Shown here: in pieces, positions 10,901 through 20,000 of the stretch
How the letters are laid out: each line of letters opens with the position of its first letter
How positions within the stretch are numbered: the first letter of the stretch is position 1
Assembly (NCBI RefSeq): GCF_009793335.1
Contig: NZ_WING01000003.1
Span: 1,196,045 to 1,260,044, forward strand
Source: Actinomadura sp. J1-007
GTDB lineage: Bacteria > Actinomycetota > Actinomycetes > Streptosporangiales > Streptosporangiaceae
Reading direction: 5' to 3'
Length of the DNA: 64,000 nucleotides
Position numbers and translations under genes: made by a program
Notes under the pieces: model-generated
Database searches by the model: none
Seen by the model: the letters and a program-made list of their open reading frames with translations, nothing else
What the model was told of the DNA's origin: nothing

Positions 10901-13900
10901 ACGGCCAGCGTGCACTCGTCCCGGCGGAGCGCCTGCGCCGCGAGGTGCATCGCCACCAGCGACGACGAGCACGCGGTGTCCACCGTCAGGGTGGGGCCCT
11001 CCAGGCCGAAGGTGTAGGCGACGCGGCCGGACGCGACGCTCGGCGTGCTGCCCGTCATGAGGCGGCCCTCGACGGCGCGCGGCGTCCGGCCGAGGAACCG
11101 GCTGCCGTAGTCGTCGTACATCACGCCCGCGATCACGCCGGTGCGGCTCCCCCGCAGGTCCGCGGGGTCGAGCCCGGCGCGTTCGAACGCCTCCCAGACC
11201 GTCTCCAGCAGCAGCCGCTGCTGCGGGTCCATCGCCACGGCCTCGCGCGGGCTGATCCCGAAGAACCCGGCGTCGAACCGCGCCGCGTCGTACAGGAACC
11301 CGCCCTCGCGCGTGTAGCTGTGGCCGAGCCGGTCGGGGTCGGGGTCGAACAGGCCCGGCAGGTCCCAGCCGCGGTCGGCCGGGAACTCCCCGATCGCGTC
11401 CGCGCCCGAGGCGACCAGCTCCCACAGGTCCTCCGGGGACGTCACGCCGCCCGGGTAGCGGCAGCCCATGCCGATGATGGCGATCGGTTCGCCGTCGTCC
11501 GCGGCCGCTGCGCGCGGCGCGCCGTTCACCGGGGCCCGGACGGCGCGCCCGCCCGCCGCGCCGTCCAGGCGGGTGCGGACGGCGCGGATCAGTGCCTCGG
11601 GGGTCGGGTGGTCGAAGATGACGGTGGCGGGCAGGGCCGCGCCCGTGGCCGCGTTCAGCCGGTTGCGCAGCTCCAGGGCGGTGAGCGAGTCGAACCCGAG
11701 CTCCTGGAACGCCCGGTTGAGGTCGATGGCCTCGGGTTCGGGGTGCGCGAGCACGGTCGCGATCTGGTCGCGGACGGCGGAGGCGACGGCGCGGTCCCGT
11801 TCCTCGGCGGGCAGCCCGGCGAGGCGCGCCGCGAAGGAGGACGCCGCGGGCCCGCGCGGCGACCGGGCCGGCACGCGGACCCGGCCGCGCAGGACGGGCG
11901 GCAGCGTCCCCGCCGCCGCCTGCTCCCGCAGCGCCGCGCGGTCGAACGCGACCGGCACGAGCGTCGGGTGCGGCGCGGCGAGCGCCGCGTCGAGCAGGGC
12001 GAGGGCGCGGCCGGGCGGCATCGCGGCGACGCCGGAGCGGGTGATGCGGGCGCGGTCGGCGGCGGCGAGGTCCTCGGCCATCCCGCCGGACGCCTCCCAG
12101 AGGCCCCACGCCAGGGACGTCGCGGGACGCCCGCCGGCCCGGCGGTGCTCGGCGAGGGCGTTGAGGAACATGTTCGCCGCGCCGTAGCTCGCCTGGCCGC
12201 CGTTGCCGAGGACGGACGCGGCGGACGAGAACAGCACGAACGCCGCGAGGTCGTCCCCCTCGGTCAGCCGGTGCAGGTGCCAGGCCGCGTCGGCCTTCGG
12301 CGCCAGCACGGCGGCGAGGCGTCCGGGCGTCAGCGAGGTGATCACGCCGTCGTCCACGATCCCGGCGGCGTGGACGACGGCCGTCAGCGGGTGCGCGGCG
12401 GGCACCGAGGCGAGCAGCGCGGCGAGCGCGTCCGGGTCGGCGGCGTCGCAGGCGGCGACGCGCACGTCCGCGCCGAGCCCGGCGAGCTCCGCCTCCAGCT
12501 CGGCCGCGCCGTCCGCGGCGGGGCCGCGCCTCCCGGTGAGCAGCAGGTGCCGCGCTCCGTGCGCGGTCACGAGGTGCCGCGCGACGAGCCGTCCGAGCGC
12601 CCCCGTCCCGCCGGTGACCAGGACGGTCCCGTCGGGGTCGAGTGCCGGCGCGGTTCCGTCCGCGTCCCGTTCCGCCGCGTCAACGAGCCGCGGGACCAGG
12701 ACGTCTCCCGAACGCACCGCGAGCTGCGACTCACCGTTCTCCATCGCGGCGGCGACCGCGCCCCGCAGAACGTCGCGGGAGGCGTCCTCGCCGTCGAGGT
12801 CGAGGAGGACGATCCGGTCGGGGTACTCGGCCTGCGCCGCGCGGACCAGTCCCCAGAGCGGCGCGCCCGCCAGGTCGGAGGGCGGGTCGTCGCCGGTGGC
12901 GGCGACCGCGCCCCGCGTCACCGCGATCAGCCGCGCCGCGGCGAACCGCTCCTCCTCCAGCCACTCCTGGAGCAGTTCGAGCCCGCGCCGCGCGGCGTCG
13001 TGGGCCCGCGCGACGGGCTCGGCGGCGTCGGGCCCGCCGGTCGGGAGCGGGAGGAGGACGACGGCGGGAGTGGGGCGCCCGTCGGCCAGCGCGGTCTTCA
13101 ACGCGGCGAGGTCCGGGTGGACGGCGTCCGGCGCGACCACACCCAAGCCGTCCGCACTCAGGCCGTCCGCAGCCGGACCGGTCGCGTCCGGGCCGGCCGC
13201 GGCGATGGCGGCCCAGTCGTCGGCGGGGCGGGCGGTTCCGGGCCCGCCGTCCGGTACGGGGAGGGGGTGCCAGGCCAGCCGGTGCAGGGCGTCGTCGGCG
13301 GGCGCGGCGCCGTTCCACCGTCCGGCGGGGACCTTGCGCAGGCCGAGGGACCCGATGGACGCGACGGCGGCGCCGTCGTCGTCGGTGAGCGCGAGCGACA
13401 GCACGTCCGCGTCGCCGGGCGTGATCCGGACCCGCAGCCGCGTGCGGCCCGTTCCGTGGAGGCGCACGCCGCCGAACGAGAACGGCAGCCGGACCGTGCT
13501 CCCGTCGTGCTCGTAGAGCTCGTCCACGGGGTGGAGCGCGCTGTCGAGCAGGGCCGGGTGGACGGCGTACGCGGCGGCGTCGGCGTGCTGGTCGGGCGCG
13601 AGGCGCACCTCCGCGAACAGCTCGTCGCCGAGCCGCCACGCGGCGCGCACCCCGCGGAACGCGGGCCCGTACCGGTAGCCCTGGTCGGCCAGCCGCTCGT
13701 ACAGCTCCGCCGCGTCGATCTCGTCCGCGCCCTCCGGGGGCCAAGCGGCGGACTGCGCGGGCGCGGCCGGGGCGGGGTCGGGGTCGGGGTCGGGTCCGGC
13801 GAGGGTTCCGGCGGCGTGGCGGCGCCAGCCGTTCGCGGGTCCGAGGTCGTCCAGGCGCGCCGCCGCGGGCGCGTCGGGGTCGTCGTGCGCGTCGTCCACC

Positions 13901-16900
13901 GGGCGGGAGTAGATGGTGACCGGGCGGCGGCCCGCGCCGTCCGGGCCGCCGACCGCGACCTGGAGGTCCACGGGTTCGGCGTCGGGCAGCGGCAGCGGCG
14001 TCTCCAGGCTGAGGTCCTCGACGGCGTCGCAGCCGGTCCGCCGGGCCGCGACCAGCGCGAACTCCAGGAACGCCGTCGCGGGCAGCGGCGCGCCGTCCGC
14101 GATGGCGTGGTCGGCGAGCCAGCCGTGCGTGCGGGGCGACAGGCGTCCGGCGAGCAGCAGCCCGCCGTCCGCCGGTTCCACGGCGGCCTGGAGGAGCGGG
14201 TGGCCGGTCGGGCGCAGGCCGGACGCGCTCACCTCCGCCGCCGCGTCCTGCACGGGCCGCCAGTACCGCCTGCGCTGGAACCGGTAGGTGGGCAGCGGTA
14301 CGCGTCCCGCGCCCGCCGGGAGCGCGGCGGCGAAGTCGGCGTCGCCGCCGTCGACGTGCGTCGCGGCGAGGGCGGTGAGGAACGTGCGGGGCTCGTCGCG
14401 GCCCTTGCGCATGGCGGCGGCGAACGCCGGGGCGGGGCCGTCGTCCGCCAGGGACTTCTGCGCCATGGCGGTGAGGACGGGGTCCGGGCCGAGCTCCAGG
14501 TAGCGCGTCACGCCCTCCGCGCGGAGGGTGCGCAGGCCGTCGTGGAACCGGACGGTCCGCCGGGCGTGCCGCACCCAGTACTCCGGGTCGCCGAGCAGTC
14601 CGGCGTCGGCGGGCTCGCCGGTGAGGTTGGAGATCAGCGGGATCTCCGGCGGCCCGAACGCCAGACCGCTCACGACCTCGCGGAAGCCGTCCAGCATGGG
14701 ACCGAGGAGCGGGGAGTGGAACGCGTGGCTGACGCGCAGCCGCCTGACCCTCAGGCCGCGTTCCCGCAGCGGGCGGACGGCCTCCTCGACGGCCGTCCCG
14801 TCGCCCGACACGACGACGGAGGCGGGGCCGTTCACCGCCGCCAGCGAGACGCGGTCCTCCAGCCCGGCGAGCAGCGGCGCCACCTCGTCCTCGGGGGCCT
14901 CGACGGCGACCATCGCGCCGCCCTCGGGCAGCGCCTGCATCAGCCCGCCCCGCGCGGCGACCAGCGCGCAGGCGTCCGGGAGGGACAGCACGCCCGCGAC
15001 GTGCGCGGCGACGATCTCCCCCACCGAGTGGCCCGTCAGGTAGGCGGGGACGACGCCGAACGACTCCACCAGCCGGAACAGCGCGGTCTCCACCGCGAAC
15101 AGCGCCGCCTGGGTCACGCCGGTGCGGTCCAGGTCGGCGGCCTCGGCGGTGCCGCCGTCGGCGAACACCAGGTCGCGCAGCGACCGGCCGAGCAGCGGGT
15201 CCAGGTGCGCGGCGGCCTCGTCGAACGCCTCCGCGAACGCGGCGAACGTCCGGTGCAGGTCGCGGCCCATGCCGGGCCGCTGGCTGCCCTGCCCGGTGAA
15301 CATGAACGCCGTCCCGCCCGGCCCCGCAGGGCCCGCGGCGCGCGTCACGTCCGGATGGTCCCGGCCGTCCGCCAGCGCGGCGAGCCCGTCGCGCAGCGCG
15401 TCCCGGTCGTCGCCGAGGACGACCGCGCGGTGCTCGAACGGCGTCCGCGTCCGCGCGAGCGACCAGGCCACGTCGGCGGCGGGCAGCTCGGGACGGGCGG
15501 CGACGTGCTCGGCGAGCGCGGCGGCCTGCTCGGCGAGGGCGGGCCCGGTGCGTCCCGACAGCACCCACGGGATCGGCCCGCGGGCCTCGTTCGCGGCGCG
15601 CCCGGCGGAGGCGGCCGGGGCGTCGTCGGCGTGCTCGGCGTGCTCGGCGTGCTCGGCGTCCTGGGCGTTCTCGGCGGGGGGCTCTTCGAGGATCAGGTGC
15701 GCGTTCGTTCCGGAGATGCCGAACGACGACACCCCGGCCCGGCGCGCGCGGTCGCCGCCGCGCGGCCACCCGGCGGGCTCGGTGAGGAGGCGCACCGCGC
15801 CGGAGTCCCAGTCCACGTGCGGGGTCGGGCGGTCCACGTGCAGCGTCGCGGGGAGCCGCTCGTGCCGCAGCGCCAGCACCATCTTGATCACGCCGGCGAC
15901 GCCCGCGGCGCCCTGGGTGTGGCCGAGGTTGGACTTGCAGGAGCCGAGCCGGAGCGGGCGGCCCGCGTCCCGGTCCGCGCCGTAGACCGACAGCAGCGCC
16001 TTCGCCTCGATCGGGTCGCCGAGCCGGGTGCCGGTCCCGTGCGCCTCCACCGCGTCCACCTCGGACGGGGCGAGCCGCGCGGCCTCCAGCGCCTGCCGGA
16101 TCACCCGCTGCTGGGACGGGCCGTTCGGGGCGGTCAGGCCGTTGCTGGCGCCGTCCTGGTTGACGGCCGAGCCGCGGATCACCGCCGCGACGGGGTGGCC
16201 GTTGCGGCGGGCGTCCGACAGCCGCTCCAGCAGCAGCATCCCGGCGCCCTCGGCGAACGCGGTGCCGTCGGCGGCCTCCGCGAACGGCTTGCAGCGCCCG
16301 TCGGCGGCCAGCCCGCGCTGCCGCGCGAACTCGGTGAACACGTTCGGGACGGCCATCACCGTCACGCCGCCCGCGAGCGCGAGCGTGCACTCGCCCTGCC
16401 GCAGCGCGTGGCAGGCGAGGTGGATCGCGACGAGCGACGACGAGCAGGCCGTGTCGATCGTCACCGCCGGCCCCTCCAGGCCGAAGGTGTAGGAGAGGCG
16501 GCCCGACAGGACGCTCGGGGCGTTCCCGGTGACCAGGTGGCCTTCGGCGCTCGGGTCGATGTGCGGGGTGCCGAAGCCGGGCAGCGCCGCGCCCGCGTAC
16601 ACGCCGGTGCGGGAGCCCTTCAGCGTGGACGGGTCGATGCCCGCCCGTTCCATCGCCTCCCACGACACCTCCAGCAGCAGGCGCTGCTGCGGGTCGAGGA
16701 CCAGCGCCTCGCGCGGGCTGATCCCGAAGAACTCGGGGTCGAACTCGGCGGCGTCGTAGAGGAACCCGCCCGCGCGAGCGTAGCTGGTCCCCGGATGGTC
16801 GGGGTCGGGGTGGAACAGGCGGTCCAGGTCCCAGCCGCGGTCCTCGGGGAAGGCGCCCATCGCGTCCCGGCCCGACGCGACCAGCTCCCACAGGTCCTCG

Positions 16901-17052
16901 GGCGAACGGACCCCGCCGGGGAACCGGCACGCCATGTCCACCACGGCCACCGGCTCGCGCTGCCTGTCCTCGACCTCGCTGAGCCGCTTGCGGGTGTGGT
17001 GCAGGTCGGTGGTGACGCGCCGGAGGTAGTCGACCAGCTTCTCTTCGTTCAC
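4921..17052 (-). CDS. Type I modular PKS, modules 3 and 4
   Basis: A 4043-residue two-module protein. The GTG at 17052 overlaps the previous stop as GTGA and opens the docking helix VNEEKLVDYLRRV. Module 3: KS (Cys about 203), AT about 580-920 with GHSVG and HAFH (malonyl), DH about 940-1240, KR about 1470-1660 with VDD and S-Y-N, ACP about 1745-1830 with LGFDSL. Module 4: KS about 1858-2277, AT about 2410-2750 with GHSIG and HAFH (malonyl), DH with HVVAGTTLLP, ER about 3290-3585 with NFRDTLIALG and HAATGGVGSAA, KR with IDD, ACP about 3878-3960. The C-terminal docking end is SDDEIFELIDREL. The module 3 DH has HAIADGAPLP, where Asp replaces the usual Gly of HxxxGxxxxP; its His and Asp remain. 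Expected outcome: module 3 leaves an alkene, module 4 a saturated unit, neither methyl-branched. Confidence 0.96.
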   Translation of the reverse strand: MNEEKLVDYLRRVTTDLHHTRKRLSEVEDRQREPVAVVDMACRFPGGVRSPEDLWELVASGRDAMGAFPEDRGWDLDRLFHPDPDHPGTSYARAGGFLYDAAEFDPEFFGISPREALVLDPQQRLLLEVSWEAMERAGIDPSTLKGSRTGVYAGAALPGFGTPHIDPSAEGHLVTGNAPSVLSGRLSYTFGLEGPAVTIDTACSSSLVAIHLACHALRQGECTLALAGGVTVMAVPNVFTEFARQRGLAADGRCKPFAEAADGTAFAEGAGMLLLERLSDARRNGHPVAAVIRGSAVNQDGASNGLTAPNGPSQQRVIRQALEAARLAPSEVDAVEAHGTGTRLGDPIEAKALLSVYGADRDAGRPLRLGSCKSNLGHTQGAAGVAGVIKMVLALRHERLPATLHVDRPTPHVDWDSGAVRLLTEPAGWPRGGDRARRAGVSSFGISGTNAHLILEEPPAENAQDAEHAEHAEHADDAPAASAGRAANEARGPIPWVLSGRTGPALAEQAAALAEHVAARPELPAADVAWSLARTRTPFEHRAVVLGDDRDALRDGLAALADGRDHPDVTRAAGPAGPGGTAFMFTGQGSQRPGMGRDLHRTFAAFAEAFDEAAAHLDPLLGRSLRDLVFADGGTAEAADLDRTGVTQAALFAVETALFRLVESFGVVPAYLTGHSVGEIVAAHVAGVLSLPDACALVAARGGLMQALPEGGAMVAVEAPEDEVAPLLAGLEDRVSLAAVNGPASVVVSGDGTAVEEAVRPLRERGLRVRRLRVSHAFHSPLLGPMLDGFREVVSGLAFGPPEIPLISNLTGEPADAGLLGDPEYWVRHARRTVRFHDGLRTLRAEGVTRYLELGPDPVLTAMAQKSLADDGPAPAFAAAMRKGRDEPRTFLTALAATHVDGGDADFAAALPAGAGRVPLPTYRFQRRRYWRPVQDAAAEVSASGLRPTGHPLLQAAVEPADGGLLLAGRLSPRTHGWLADHAIADGAPLPATAFLEFALVAARRTGCDAVEDLSLETPLPLPDAEPVDLQVAVGGPDGAGRRPVTIYSRPVDDAHDDPDAPAAARLDDLGPANGWRRHAAGTLAGPDPDPDPAPAAPAQSAAWPPEGADEIDAAELYERLADQGYRYGPAFRGVRAAWRLGDELFAEVRLAPDQHADAAAYAVHPALLDSALHPVDELYEHDGSTVRLPFSFGGVRLHGTGRTRLRVRITPGDADVLSLALTDDDGAAVASIGSLGLRKVPAGRWNGAAPADDALHRLAWHPLPVPDGGPGTARPADDWAAIAAAGPDATGPAADGLSADGLGVVAPDAVHPDLAALKTALADGRPTPAVVLLPLPTGGPDAAEPVARAHDAARRGLELLQEWLEEERFAAARLIAVTRGAVAATGDDPPSDLAGAPLWGLVRAAQAEYPDRIVLLDLDGEDASRDVLRGAVAAAMENGESQLAVRSGDVLVPRLVDAAERDADGTAPALDPDGTVLVTGGTGALGRLVARHLVTAHGARHLLLTGRRGPAADGAAELEAELAGLGADVRVAACDAADPDALAALLASVPAAHPLTAVVHAAGIVDDGVITSLTPGRLAAVLAPKADAAWHLHRLTEGDDLAAFVLFSSAASVLGNGGQASYGAANMFLNALAEHRRAGGRPATSLAWGLWEASGGMAEDLAAADRARITRSGVAAMPPGRALALLDAALAAPHPTLVPVAFDRAALREQAAAGTLPPVLRGRVRVPARSPRGPAASSFAARLAGLPAEERDRAVASAVRDQIATVLAHPEPEAIDLNRAFQELGFDSLTALELRNRLNAATGAALPATVIFDHPTPEALIRAVRTRLDGAAGGRAVRAPVNGAPRAAAADDGEPIAIIGMGCRYPGGVTSPEDLWELVASGADAIGEFPADRGWDLPGLFDPDPDRLGHSYTREGGFLYDAARFDAGFFGISPREAVAMDPQQRLLLETVWEAFERAGLDPADLRGSRTGVIAGVMYDDYGSRFLGRTPRAVEGRLMTGSTPSVASGRVAYTFGLEGPTLTVDTACSSSLVAMHLAAQALRRDECTLAVAGGVTVMATPNTFVEFSRQRGLAPDGRCKSFAASADGVGWGEGAGMVVLERLSDARRNGHRVLAVLRGSAVNQDGASNGLTAPNGPSQERVIRAALAGAGLAPSDVDAVEAHGTGTTLGDPIEAHALLAAYGQDRPDGRPLWLGSVKSNIGHTQAAAGVAGVIKMVMAMREGSLPASLHIAEPSPHVDWTAGAVRLLTEPVEWRNGDRPRRAGVSSFGISGTNAHLILEQAPDPAETPAPEGPVILNGAASAEAETGTGDTGDTGVPDLALVPWTVSARDPDALRGQAAALAAHVSARPGLPVADVAWSLLKTRSSFPHKAVVVGERPAELVAGLEALAAGADAHPALTGPGAPAAPGRLVWLFSGQGSQRVGMGADLYVRFPAFAEAFDEVCGHFDERLGRPLGEVVFTGPADVLDHTTYAQAGLFALQVALARLLGTAGIRPDAVIGHSIGEVAAAHVAGVLDLPDACRLVAARAGLMGRLPSGGAMTAVEATPDELADDLERLGGGLVAVAALNTPGSTVISGPAEPVARIGARWAERGRRTRSLTVSHAFHSPLMDPVLDEFATAIDGLAYREPAIPLISNLTGLPADERITTPAYWAEHIRRPVRFHPAVAHVAADAAAFLELGPDPVLGTATRRTLDTLDAGGDPAGGPPVLATLTRKQPEIRSLANALAGLHVTGVPVDWAAAWFPAEPAPRAVDLPTYAFQRERFWLSADAGGEDAAGLGLTPAGHPLLGAAMDLAGGGGHVLTGRLTRRSGAWLAEHVVAGTTLLPGAGVVEWALRAADEVGCGGVDELTLRAPFVLPDTGGLRVQVVIGAPGEDGRRDLHVYSRLDQDGEAAEWLCNAEGVLTPETPADPGPEPGGPWPPPHAEPVDVEGFYERAASGGYDYGPSFQGLRALWRAGDDLFAEVTLPEAAGDVAGYGIHPALLDAALHPLFLTGLFGGDPSGNRIWLPFTWNDVSLRAGGATAVRVRLSPNEDGDTLRLTVTDPSAAPILTVGSLVMRPADADQLRAAARQGDTRGLFTVDWTPVPLPSAPADAPERDDAGEWAALGPDTLPPGLDAYRDLPTLLMALDAGQPPPSHVLTTIPPEPPPGRTETDVAADTLLLLQAWLDEPRLADARLVVVTRGAVASDVPDLAGAGVWGLVRSAQAENPGRFVLLDLETAPDGDVLELVRRALHTDEPQLAVRGGQALVPRLARADRPAELTAPATRAGWRLGAERPGTVESVTIVPAPEALEPLAPGQVRISVRSAGLNFRDTLIALGMYPGGGVFQGSEGAGVVTEVGPGVASGLSVGDRVMGLFEGAFGPVAVADERMVVRLPDGWDFRSGAAVPVVFLTAWYGLVELAGLKSGESVLVHAATGGVGSAAVQIARHLGAEVFATASPGKHAVLESMGIDAAHRASSRDLDFERTFRDATGGRGVDVVLNSLAGEFTDASLRLVAEGGRFLEMGKTDIREPEHIAAEYPGLSYRAFDLVTDAGPDHVGEMLARLTELFSADTLRPPHVEAWPLARAREALRVMSQAKHTGKLVLDIPPTLDPDGTVLITGGTGTLGGLVAEHVVGTWGVKRLVLASRRGLQAPGADELVERLTRELGAQVRVVAADVSDADAVTDLITATDADPAHPLTGLIHTAGLIDDAVIGSQTPQRLHHVWNAKATAAHNLHTATRHLPLAAFVIFSSAAGTIGSAGQANYAAANAYCDALAVRRRSLGLPGVSVAWGLWESSSGITGHLGDADLARMGRSGFRPLTDRHGLALLDAASRHGAAHLVAVDLRTSALAGQPAENVPPMLRTLAATASAGGAAARPTAGGVRRPADLAARLAAQSRTEQERTLLGLVRTQAATVLGHPNPDAIRPDNSFKELGFDSLTAVELRNRLAASTGLRLPASLVFDYPEAAVLADHLRRRLAPNGESAPAQDAVDPLLGELGRIESALAALALDDEARSRVARRLNGLLSAVNGGSNASAETGGFDDVESASDDEIFELIDREL

Positions 17053-20000
17053 GGCCTCACGCCCAGCTCGTTGTCGATGAAGTCGAGGATCTGGCCCGCG
17101 TCGGCGACCCGGAGCCTCTCCTCCGCGCCGTCCGCGTCGCCGTCGCCGCCGGTGCCGCCGTCGGGCGCGTGCGCCGCCTTCCAGTTCGCGAGCAGGTCCT
17201 CCAGCCGCGCGGTGACCGCGTCGGCGGACACGGCCCCGGCGGCGACGGCGGACAGGGTGCTCTCCAGCCGCGCCACCTCGCCCAGCACCGGCGCGGTGGC
17301 GTCCGCGCCGGCGGGTGGCGCGCCGTCCGGGGCGAGCAGTTCGAGGAGGTGGTCGGCCAGCGCGCCCGCCTCCGGGTGGTCGAAGACCAGCGCGGCGTGC
17401 AGGCGCAGCCCGGTCGCGGCGGACAGGCGGTTGCGCAGCTCGACGCCGGTGAGCGAGTCGAAGCCGAGTTCCTTGAACGAGGCGTCCGCGCGGACGAGCC
17501 CCGCGTCGGCGTGGCCGAGGACGGCCGCGGCGTGGGTCCGCACGAGGTTGAGCAGCGTGCGGTGCCGTTCGGACGGGGGCAGGCCGGCGAGCCGCGCCGT
17601 CCAGTCGGTCGGCCGTTCGCCGCCCGCGGCGGTGGGACGGCCCGGCACGCCGCCCGGCTTGGCGGCGGCCGTCGCGGCGAGGCCGCGCAGCGGGGCGGGC
17701 AGGGTGTCCGGGGGCCGTCCGGCGAGTTCGCGGGCGTCGAAGTTGAGCGCGAGGACCTCCGGGCCGCCGTGCCGTTGGGCGGCGTCGAGCAGCGCGAGGC
17801 CCTCTTCGGTGCCGTTCGGGCGGATGCCGTAGCGGTGGATGCGCGCGGTGTCGGCCTCGGTGAGCCCGCCGGTGAGTCCGCTCGCCGTCGCCCAGAGCCC
17901 CCAGGCGACCGACAGGCCGGGCAGCCCTTCGGCGCGGCGCGCGGCGGCGAGCGCGTCGCAGTACGCGTTGGCGGCGGCGTAGTTGGCCTGGCCCGGCGTC
18001 CCCAGCGTGGACGCGAACGAGGAGAACACGGCGAACAGCCCGAGCCGCGTCCCGGCGGTGGCGGCGTGCAGGTGCGCGGCGGCTCCGGCCTTCACGTCCC
18101 ACACCCCGGCCAGCGCGTCCGGCGTGAGGGAGGTGACCAGCGCGTTGTCGAGCGTCCCGGCGGCGTGGACGATCCCGGTCAGCGGATGCGCCGGGTCGAT
18201 CGCGGCGATCGCCTCGTCCAGCGCGACGGGGTCGGCGACGTCGACGGCCTTGATGGCGGCCTCGGCCCCGAGCTCCCGGATGCGTTCGGCGAGCGCGTCC
18301 GCGCCCGGTGCGGACGGGCCGCTGCGGCTGAGGAGCAGCAGGTGCCGGACGCGCCAGTCGCGCGCCAGGTGCACGGCCACCTCGCCGCCGATCGTGCCCG
18401 TCCCGCCGGTGATGAGGACGGTGCCGTCCGGGTCCGGCGTCGCGGGGACGTCCAGCACCAGCTTCCCGGTGTGGCGGGCCTGGCTCATGTGCCGCAGCGC
18501 GTCCCGCGCGCGGCCGAGCGGCCACGCCCGCACCGGCAGGGGCCGCAGCGCGCCGCTGGAGAACAGCCCCGCCAGCTCGGACAGCATCTCCGCGATCCGG
18601 TCGGGCCCGGCGTCGGCGAGCAGGTCGAACGCCCGGTACGCCACGCCCTCGGCCATCCCGTCGGACGCGGGGTCGGGCGCGCGGACGTCCGTCTTGCCCA
18701 TCTCGACGAACCGGCCGCCGTCCGCGAGGAGCCGCAGCGACGCGTCGGTGAACGGCCCGGACAGGCTGTTGAGGACGACGTCCACGCCCCGGCCGCCCGT
18801 GGCGCGGCGCACGGCGTCCTCGAAGTCCAGGTCGCGGGACGACGCGCGGTGCGCCTCGTCGATGCCCATGCCGTCCAGCACGCCGTGCTTGGCCGGTCCC
18901 GCCGTCGCGTACACCTCGGCGCCCACGTGCCGCGCGACCTGCACCGCCGCCATGCCGACGCCGCCGGTCGCGGCGTGCACCAGCACGCTGTCGCCGCGCC
19001 GCAGCGCGCCCAGGTGGACGAGCCCGTACCAGGCGGTCAGGAACGCCACCGGCGCCGCCGCGGCCTGCCGGAGGTCCCAGCCGTCCGGGACGGGCGCGAC
19101 CATCCGCGCGTCGGCCACCGCGACCGACCCGAACGCGCCGTCGAACAGGCCCATCACCCGGTCCCCGGCCGCCAGCCCCGCGACGTCCGGGCCGACCTCC
19201 GTCACCACGCCCGCGCCCTCGCTGCCGCCGAACGCCGCGTCGCCCGGATACATCCCCAACGCGATCAGCACGTCGCGGAAGTTGACCCCGGCCGCGTGGA
19301 CGTCGATGCGCACCTGACCGGGCTCCAGCGGCTCCAGCGCCTCCGGGCACGCCGTCGCCGACACGTTCTCCAGCGTCGCCGTCCCCGAGAGCCCGAGCCG
19401 CCACGCCCGCTCCCCCGGCGGCGGAACGATCCCGACCGGCTCGCCCGCGCGCACCCAGCGCGGCACGAGCAGCCGCCCGTCGCGCCACGCGACCTGAGGC
19501 TCGCCCGCCCGGACGGCCCGCCGCACGGCCTCAGCCTGTTCGGCGCGGGAGCCGGCGTCGGCTCCGGCGTCGGCTTCGGCGCCGACGTCGAGGAGCACGA
19601 ACCGTCCAGGGTTCTCCGCCTGGGCGCTGCGGACCAGGCCCCACACCCCCGCGCCGTCCGGTACGGGGTTCTCGCACGCGACCGCTCCGCGCGTCACGAC
19701 CGCCAGCCGCGCCTCGGACAGCCTCGGCTCGGCCAGCCACCGCTGCACCAGCGCGAGCGCGTCCGCGACGGCGCCGACCTCGGCGAGGACGACCGACGGC
19801 GCGGGAAGGCCGCCGTCCAGCGCCGCCGCCAGCCCGTCGAGCCCCGCGTACGAGGCGCCGTCTTCGGCGGAGGCGGTGGGAGCGAGCGTGACGTGGTCGG
19901 TGTCGTCCTCGGCGGACGGTTCCGCGGCGGGCTCGGGCAGGGCCGTCCATTCGACGGTGAAGAGCCCTTCCGCTCCTCCCGCGCCGGGACGGCCCGCCGA

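Noticed and set aside
69..17832. Very long plus-strand open frames opposite the PKS genes (for example 69-4502 and 8116-17832)
   Set aside because: They are Arg/Gly/Ala-rich translations of the complement of PKS codons with no domain similarity; the minus strand shows clear PKS domains throughout.
17053..19488. Open extension of the module 3-4 PKS frame upstream to 19488
   Set aside because: It lies inside the module 2 gene in another frame; the docking helix and the GTGA overlap place the start at 17052.
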